From the NCBI RefSeq assembly GCF_003946545.1, contig NZ_RHOA01000009.1, forward strand, positions 1 to 64,000: a DNA stretch of 64,000 nucleotides, given 5' to 3'. Each line of letters begins with the position of its first letter. Positions within the stretch are counted from its first letter, which is position 1. Position numbers and translations under genes: made by a program. The DNA is from Levilactobacillus tangyuanensis. Its GTDB lineage: Bacteria; Bacillota; Bacilli; Lactobacillales; Lactobacillaceae. Positions 59,159-64,000 of the stretch are shown here, in pieces. Under the pieces are notes generated by a model. That model was not told where the DNA came from and did not search any database. It worked only from the letters and a program-made list of their open reading frames with translations.

Positions 59159-61798
59159 ATGGGGAAACGACTGTGGGCGGCTATTCAAAAGCGGCTGGGT
59201 TTAATCAAAGGGATTTTTATTTTCTCGATGTTAATCTTCATTATTCAAGAGGTGGCGCATGTTGCCCGCGAGGTGAATGGTCATCAATTAAGGGATGAGT
59301 TAAGCAGTCTTAGCTGGGAGATGGTCCTGTTACTGGCCGTGGCCGGTTTCGTGGCAGTCCTCCCGATGTTGATTTATGACTTCACCATTGTGGAATTTCT
59401 ACCCGGAAAGTTTACCCGTTGGTATGTCTTTCGGACCGGATGGGTCACCAATACCTTCACCAATCTGGCAGGCATGGGCGGGTTGCTAGGCGCCAGCCTA
59501 CGGGCCAATTTCTATGCCAAGTCAGCCTCAAAGAAGCAGGTCGTCTATGCGATTTCAAAGATTGCCCTGTTTCTCTTAGCCGGCCTATCCGTAGCGTGCT
59601 GGGTGGCCTTAATCTTACTATTCGGCGCTCACGTGGGGGTCGCCTACGAGGGGTATTGGTTCTGGCTACTGGGTGGCGGTCTCTACTTTCCGTGCGTCCT
59701 AATTTTTACCCGACTAAACGATGGCGAGTTCTTTCAGGACTTAACCTGGTTGCGGGAAGGACGACTGATCCTCGGATCGTGTCTGGAATGGGGAAGCTGC
59801 GGCCTGTTTTTCTTACTCATCGGCTGGGCACTCAATCTCCCGCTTAATCTCGCTGCCGTCTTTCCAATGTTTGTGGTGGCTTCCGTGGCCGGCGTCGTTT
59901 CCATGATTCCCGGTGGCCTGGGGTCTTTTGACGTCTTCATGATTATTGGGTTGGGGTTCATGGGCGTCAGCCGGGCGGACGCCACCGGGTGGCTCCTGTT
60001 ATACCGGCTATTTTACTACCTCCTGCCGTTTGGCCTAGGCGTCGGGTTCTTTATTCATGATGCCGGGCGCCGCCTGAATCACTTCTTAAATGGCCTTCCG
60101 ATGGCCGCTCTGCGCCGAGCCGCCCAAATCTTTGTGACGGTCTTTATGTATTTCTCTGGGGTTATGATGCTCCTCTTCGCCACGATTCCGGACGTGGTTT
60201 TGGCCAATCGGGTCTACCTCCAGTTGGTACCGTACATGTTTTATTTTCTCAGCCAGGTCGCGAATATTGTGGTCGCGTTTCTCTTGATCGGGCTGGCGCG
60301 TGGCGTTGGCGCCCGGGTGAAACGGGCCTTTTGGCCGACCGTGGTGGTGCTGGCGGTAGCGATTGTCAACACGCTGGTCGCCGAGAACTTTCCAGGTGGT
60401 TTGGTCGTGTTGCTTTGCCTCGTGATGGTTTCCCTGGTCTTCGCTCGCCCGGAACTCTATCGAACGGGCTTTCATTATTCGTGGGGTGGCCTGACGGTTG
60501 ACGGCCTAATCTTTATGGGAACTTTCCTGATCTATACCGTCCTGGGCATCTTTACGCTGCATGGCCACCACCATCATCACTATTGGATTCCTCATTCCTG
60601 GTGGATTCCTTCGACACAGGTTTGGCTCGATGGTTTAGGCGGCTTGTTGGTGGCCCTATTTATCTTGGCGGACATCTATCGTTACCTGGCCTTTCGTCCG
60701 GCGCCCTGGTTACGACGACCGTTCAACGCAGAACGGGTACGCCGGCTGATTGGGCGATACGGTGGAAATGAGGTTAGCCATCTGGCCTTCTTGCGGGATA
60801 AGCATACCTATTTCTATCGGGAAGCGGGGGAGGACCAGTTGCTAATCCTGTTTCGTCGCCGGGCCAACAAATTGATGGTTATGGGCGAACCCATTGGCAA
60901 TCAAACGAAGCTCCGGCCGGCACTGGCGGCATTCATGAAGGACGCCGATGAGGCCGGGATGACGCCTGTGTTCTATGAGGTTAGCGAGGCGCTGACCCTT
61001 TCCCTTCATGAGATGGGATTTGATTTTATTAAAATGGGCGAGGAAGGTCACGTGGATCTGGCGAGCTTTACCTTGATTGGCAAACCGCACCGTGGTGAAC
61101 GGGCGCTGGTCAACAAGTTTACCCGCGAGGGCTTTCATTTCGAGCTTCTACAACCGCCGTTGAGCGACGAGGCCTTTGCGCAGTTGGCCCAGGTCTCTGC
61201 GGAATGGTTGGGCGACGAAACGGAGAAGGGCTTTTCCATGGGGTTCTTTGACCGCGACTATCTGAACGAGGCCCCGGTAGCCGTCATGAAGGATGCCAAT
61301 GACCAGATCGTGGCGTTTGCCAATCTCATGCCGACCGGGAATCATGACGTGACCTCAATCGACCTGATGCGGGCCGGTCATGCCGCCCCGTCGGGCATCA
61401 TGGATGGGCTTTTCGTCCACCTATTTAGCCTGTGTCGGGAGCAGGGGTACCAGACGTTTAACCTGGGGATGACCCCGCTGGCCAATGTCGGCGTCTCGCG
61501 GTTCAGTTTTATTGAGGAACGGGCCGCCCATCTCATCTATGAATACGGGTCGACCTTTTACAGTTTCCAGGGGTTGCGGTCCTATAAGGAAAAATATGTG
61601 ACCGATTGGCAGCCCAAATACCTGGCCTATCGGCGGCGCCAATCCTTGGTGTTTACGATGCTGCAACTGATGCAAACCATCAATCATCCGGCTCGTTCGA
61701 ATCACCTGTTACCGGGCTGGCTCAACGCTTGGATCGATGATGAGATTCGTTGGCAGAATCGTAAGGCCGTGGATAAATCGGTCGGGAAGGGCAACTAG
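59159..61798 (+). CDS. mprF: Phosphatidylglycerol lysyltransferase/flippase MprF
   Basis: An 879-residue bifunctional membrane protein. The N-terminal flippase part (to about residue 340) and further helices to about 520 include MIPGGLGSFDVFMI, the signature of the family, and a His-rich loop (GHHHHHYW). The C-terminal soluble domain (about 530-860) has two GNAT-like folds with MGEPIGN and YKEKYVTDWQPKYLAY, the lysyl-tRNA-dependent synthase. It adds lysine to phosphatidylglycerol, lowering negative surface charge and giving resistance to cationic peptides. Start ATG 59159 with a GGGGGG ribosome site. Own promoter. Confidence 0.95.
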   Translation: MGKRLWAAIQKRLGLIKGIFIFSMLIFIIQEVAHVAREVNGHQLRDELSSLSWEMVLLLAVAGFVAVLPMLIYDFTIVEFLPGKFTRWYVFRTGWVTNTFTNLAGMGGLLGASLRANFYAKSASKKQVVYAISKIALFLLAGLSVACWVALILLFGAHVGVAYEGYWFWLLGGGLYFPCVLIFTRLNDGEFFQDLTWLREGRLILGSCLEWGSCGLFFLLIGWALNLPLNLAAVFPMFVVASVAGVVSMIPGGLGSFDVFMIIGLGFMGVSRADATGWLLLYRLFYYLLPFGLGVGFFIHDAGRRLNHFLNGLPMAALRRAAQIFVTVFMYFSGVMMLLFATIPDVVLANRVYLQLVPYMFYFLSQVANIVVAFLLIGLARGVGARVKRAFWPTVVVLAVAIVNTLVAENFPGGLVVLLCLVMVSLVFARPELYRTGFHYSWGGLTVDGLIFMGTFLIYTVLGIFTLHGHHHHHYWIPHSWWIPSTQVWLDGLGGLLVALFILADIYRYLAFRPAPWLRRPFNAERVRRLIGRYGGNEVSHLAFLRDKHTYFYREAGEDQLLILFRRRANKLMVMGEPIGNQTKLRPALAAFMKDADEAGMTPVFYEVSEALTLSLHEMGFDFIKMGEEGHVDLASFTLIGKPHRGERALVNKFTREGFHFELLQPPLSDEAFAQLAQVSAEWLGDETEKGFSMGFFDRDYLNEAPVAVMKDANDQIVAFANLMPTGNHDVTSIDLMRAGHAAPSGIMDGLFVHLFSLCREQGYQTFNLGMTPLANVGVSRFSFIEERAAHLIYEYGSTFYSFQGLRSYKEKYVTDWQPKYLAYRRRQSLVFTMLQLMQTINHPARSNHLLPGWLNAWIDDEIRWQNRKAVDKSVGKGN

Positions 61799-61827
61799 TA
61801 CGGCTATTAGTTGATAACTGATGCGAC

Positions 61828-61857
61828 AAAAAAGGCTGTGACAATTGTCACAGCCTT
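61828..61857 (-). terminator. Terminator of the LOG gene (also behind mprF)
   Basis: AAAGGCTGTGACA / TGTCACAGCCTTT with ATT as loop. The six-T run faces the minus strand; on the plus strand only three Ts follow. Confidence 0.85.
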
Positions 61858-61863
61858 TGATCG

Positions 61864-62442
61864 TTAATTCGTGTATTTGTAAGGGAGTTGATGATGGAAG
61901 GTTGAGAAACCTTCGAAGATTTCATCAATCGTTGTGGCGTTGATGAATAGGTCCAGATTCTCTTGGGGGGCAAAGCCGGCATCACAGCACTTGTGCATCA
62001 TGGTTACCAGGTCGTCGTAGTAATGATTGATGTTGAACAGGGCAATGGGTTTTTGATGAACGTTGATTTGGCTCCACGACAACATGGTCGTGAATTCCTC
62101 GAACGTGCCGAAGCCGCCGGGCAAAACGATGAAGGCATCCGATTGACGGAGCATTTCATCCTTGCGCTCATCCATGGTGGATGTTTCTAATAGCGTGGTG
62201 ACGTTGGTTTCGGCCAGTCCCATTTCGCTTAAGAAGGTGGGGATGATGCCGATGACCTCGCCGCCAGCATCCATGGTGGACTTGGCAATGGCGCCCATGA
62301 GGCCCTCCTTGCCGCCGCCGTAAACGACCGGATGGTGATGGTCGGCTAAGAACTGGCCTAAGGCGTTGGTTTCACTTAGAAATTGTGGGTCGTACCCATG
62401 GTTAGATCCACAGAACACACAGACATTCTTGATGGTTGTCAT
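61864..62442 (-). CDS. LOG family protein (cytokinin riboside 5'-monophosphate phosphoribohydrolase-like)
   Basis: A 192-residue TIGR00730 protein. VYGGGKEGLMGAIA binds nucleotide; MDERKDEM and P108-G-G-F-G-T-x-E-E are the LOG motifs. Members hydrolyse nucleoside 5'-monophosphates to base and ribose 5-phosphate; the old name lysine decarboxylase is wrong for this family. Start ATG 62442; the upstream -10 region is weak. Alone between convergent mprF and a divergent dehydrogenase gene. Confidence 0.9.
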   Translation of the reverse strand: MTTIKNVCVFCGSNHGYDPQFLSETNALGQFLADHHHPVVYGGGKEGLMGAIAKSTMDAGGEVIGIIPTFLSEMGLAETNVTTLLETSTMDERKDEMLRQSDAFIVLPGGFGTFEEFTTMLSWSQINVHQKPIALFNINHYYDDLVTMMHKCCDAGFAPQENLDLFINATTIDEIFEGFSTFHHQLPYKYTN

Positions 62443-62646
62443 GTCAAATACCCCCGAAAGTAAATTTACTGAAGCTACAATTAGTATACCGCAATTGCGG
62501 ATAAGTTTAAGGGACGATTTGCTTTCACTGCCCCAGCACTTTGTTAGTTCTTGAGGTTAACCGGCCGTTCTTAATTGCTCGGAAGTGGTGAGTAGCCTAT
62601 GCTAGTCAGCATGGAAAATGAGGCTAGGCCAAAAGGATGGATAACT

Positions 62647-63549
62647 ATGGGGATTAAAAAAATCGTGGTTGCGGGCGGCGGAACCATTGGCAGTCAGATC
62701 GCTTATCAGTCAGCTTACAGTGGTTTTAGCGTCACCATTTATGACCGTAGTGTGGCCGCCGTGGCCGCCACTAAGCGACGAACGGCAACCTGGGACCAAG
62801 TCTATGCGGAGCGCCTGTTTGCCACGCCGGCCGTCGTTTATGACACCAACGAACGCATTCAATACGCCACGGACCTGGAAACCGCGGTCGAAGGGGCTGA
62901 TCTCATTATTGAGGCCATTCCGGAAGTCCTGGCGGTGAAGAATGAATTCTATGCGGCCCTGGCCAAGGTGGTTTCGGCACAGTCAATCTTAGTCACCAAC
63001 TCCTCGACCTTTCTGCCAAGTCAATTTGCCACCATTTCGGGACATCCGGAGAACTTCTTAGCCCTGCACTTTACGCCGCACGTCTGGCCTAACCAGCCGG
63101 CCGAGATCATGGGACAGCCACTGACCGATCGGACGGCCTACCAGGCGGTGGTTGCGTTTGTCCGTGAGATTGACATGGTCCCAATTCAATTAACCAGGGA
63201 GCAACCCGCCTATATCTTGAACACCCTAATGGCGCCATTTCTGGAGTCGGCCCTGTTGCTGTGGGAGAAGGGGGTCGCCGAACCGGAAATGATCGATCGG
63301 GCTTGGATGATTGCCACCGGTGGTGCCAAGGGACCGTTCGGCATTCTCGACGAGATGGATCTTCGGGCAGCCTATCGCCTAATGCTGGCCACCAGTGCTG
63401 AACCCGGGAAGGAAGCGTTGGTGGCGGTGGCCCAACGGCTAAAGACCGAGATGTTGGATGAACACCGTTACGGTCAGATTAGTGGTCGTGGATTCTATCG
63501 TTATCCGAAGCCGGCATATAGCAGCCCGGTTTTCCTAAAACACAAATAA
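62647..63549 (+). CDS. 3-hydroxyacyl-CoA dehydrogenase family protein
   Basis: A 300-residue NAD-dependent dehydrogenase. Rossmann motif G10-G-G-T-I-G-S, DRSVAAV after beta-2, IIEAIPE and LALHFTPHVWPNQPAEIM with the active-site His, then a helical C-terminal domain ending GRGFYRYPKP. It belongs with the lactobacillus proteins annotated as 3-hydroxybutyryl-CoA or hydroxyacid dehydrogenases; no beta-oxidation genes are nearby, so the true substrate may be a small hydroxy acid. Start chosen: ATG 62647 with AAAGGAT 9 bases upstream; a frame from 62599 adds 16 unlikely residues. Confidence 0.88.
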   Translation: MGIKKIVVAGGGTIGSQIAYQSAYSGFSVTIYDRSVAAVAATKRRTATWDQVYAERLFATPAVVYDTNERIQYATDLETAVEGADLIIEAIPEVLAVKNEFYAALAKVVSAQSILVTNSSTFLPSQFATISGHPENFLALHFTPHVWPNQPAEIMGQPLTDRTAYQAVVAFVREIDMVPIQLTREQPAYILNTLMAPFLESALLLWEKGVAEPEMIDRAWMIATGGAKGPFGILDEMDLRAAYRLMLATSAEPGKEALVAVAQRLKTEMLDEHRYGQISGRGFYRYPKPAYSSPVFLKHK

Positions 63550-63551
63550 AT

Positions 63552-63599
63552 AAAGGACGATTACCGACGAGAGTCTTCTCGTGGTAATCGTCCTTTTTA
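63552..63599. terminator. Bidirectional terminator between the dehydrogenase and the surface-protein gene
   Basis: AAAGGACGATTACC-CGAGA / TCTCG-GGTAATCGTCCTTT stem with a GTCT loop and five Ts on the plus side, A-run on the other. Confidence 0.9.
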
Positions 63600-63616
63600 A
63601 CTAGGATTGTTTTGAT

Positions 63617-64000
63617 TTATTCGTGACGCTTCCGACTAGCAGCCAGGCCCAAGATGCTGATGGCCATGGCAACGCCGGCAGCAATCGCGCTGACGGAACT
63701 CTTTTCGTTGGTTTGTGGTAAGGTCGTCGCGTTCTTGTTGGCAGCTGCATGGTTGGCCAGCTTGACCACATGGGCGGTCTTGGCGGCGTTATCCATGCGC
63801 TTGTAAGCCACGCGGTTACCCTTTGAGGCGGTTACCTTGGCAGCGGCAGCACCCTTCTTAGCTGTCGCGGCTTTCTTACCCGTGACCTTGGCCGCGGCGC
63901 CACCCTTGGTTGGTGTGCCAGTGGTGATGGTTGCACCATCGCCGCCCGTTACAGGCGTGGTGACTGCGCTATCGCCAGTGTCCGTCGGTGTGGTCGTGGT
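63617..64000 (-). CDS. LPxTG surface protein, C-terminal end (partial)
   Basis: The last 127 codons of a minus-strand gene that continues beyond the right edge. The open frame reaches base 64000 without a stop. It shows a Thr/Pro/Gly stretch (TPTDTGDSAVTTPVTGG), then Ala/Lys-rich near-repeats AAAKVTGKKAATAKK and AAAAKVTASKGN, and the sorting signal LPQTNE, a hydrophobic segment and the tail AASRKRHE. It is a third sortase-anchored protein of this window. The adhesive part lies outside, so nothing more can be said. Confidence 0.85.
   Translation of the reverse strand, partial: TTTTPTDTGDSAVTTPVTGGDGATITTGTPTKGGAAAKVTGKKAATAKKGAAAAKVTASKGNRVAYKRMDNAAKTAHVVKLANHAAANKNATTLPQTNEKSSVSAIAAGVAMAISILGLAASRKRHE

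Noticed and set aside
61864-62442. Lysine decarboxylase as the function of the minus-strand gene
   Set aside because: The PGGFGTxEE motif marks the LOG family, which hydrolyses nucleotides; the older name has no support in the motif set.
1-64000. Search for insertion sequences, integrases, phage genes, toxin-antitoxin pairs and CRISPR arrays
   Set aside because: None seen. All long frames are explained by housekeeping, transport or envelope genes with similar codon use.

Overview
The window is a 64 kb piece of a low-to-medium GC Gram-positive chromosome, almost certainly from the family Lactobacillaceae. Evidence: LPQTN/LPQTG sortase signals, frequent TTG and GTG starts behind strong GGAGG ribosome sites, extended -10 promoters, a lone PepC and a dipeptide transporter DtpT, a mannose-type PTS, a split NAD salvage pathway (PncB plus NadE), and the conserved Bacilli block radA-yacL-cysS-mrnC-rlmB-yacP-sigH-rpmG-secE-nusG-rplKAJL. 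The base composition looks close to 50% GC, which would fit Levilactobacillus or a relative better than Lactiplantibacillus, but the genus is inference.

Layout. 1-410: tail of an rRNA operon (5S, tRNA-Asn, tRNA-Thr). 411-3641: an orphan PTS EIIB-like protein without its active cysteine and with three NagR-type operator-like sites upstream, then DtpT and a metallophosphoesterase. 3695-3896: tRNA-Tyr and tRNA-Gln. 4185-10165: two tandem, related, very large LPxTG-anchored surface proteins built of BspA-type leucine-rich repeats. 10194-13037: S9 peptidase and proC. 13071-15074: nagA-nagR with a NagR operator-like palindrome in the promoter spacer; convergent tagA. 15992-18814: pncB, nadE and a small helical protein. 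18862-22474: tex, sprT-like, thrB. 22508-22684: tRNA-Leu(AAG). 22847-25050: MATE efflux pump and HAD phosphatase. 25052-27825: complete mannose-family PTS (IIA, IIB, IIC, IID) with a terminator-like hairpin between IIB and IIC. 27826-30009: minus-strand lone EAL protein and LCP cell-wall ligase. 30241-37225: AEC and EamA transporters, GpmA, serine hydrolase, GntP permease with glycerate kinase. 37243-40871: minus-strand pepC, aldo/keto reductase, rpiA and GNAT-like protein. 40878-51988: dut, then the radA-to-rplL information-processing block with several r-protein leader structures. 51994-61857: small membrane protein, OmpR-type two-component system, and an envelope-modification cluster (GT2, PAP2, frameshifted YfhO, MprF). 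61864-64000: LOG protein, 3-hydroxyacyl-CoA dehydrogenase, and the C-terminal end of another LPQTN surface protein running off the window.

How the genes fit together. Three themes stand out. (i) Amino-sugar control: NagR probably represses nagA-nagR and, from its operator-like sites, the orphan EIIB-like protein 12 kb away. (ii) Envelope building and tuning: LRR surface proteins, TagA, LCP ligase, and a TCS-linked set that would load a sugar on undecaprenyl phosphate (GT2), recycle the lipid carrier (PAP2), transfer the sugar outside (YfhO) and lysinylate phosphatidylglycerol (MprF). The YfhO gene is broken by one missing G in a run of five Gs, so it may be phase-variable, decayed or a sequence error. 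(iii) RNA-level control of translation genes: an L10 leader with alternative hairpins, a likely L1-binding structure between rplK and rplA, and an attenuator-like hairpin in the nusG leader.

No CRISPR array, insertion sequence, prophage, integrase or replication origin was seen. The most testable unusual points are the NagR-linked cysteine-less EIIB-like protein, the G-run frameshift in yfhO, and the structured leaders of the ribosomal genes.
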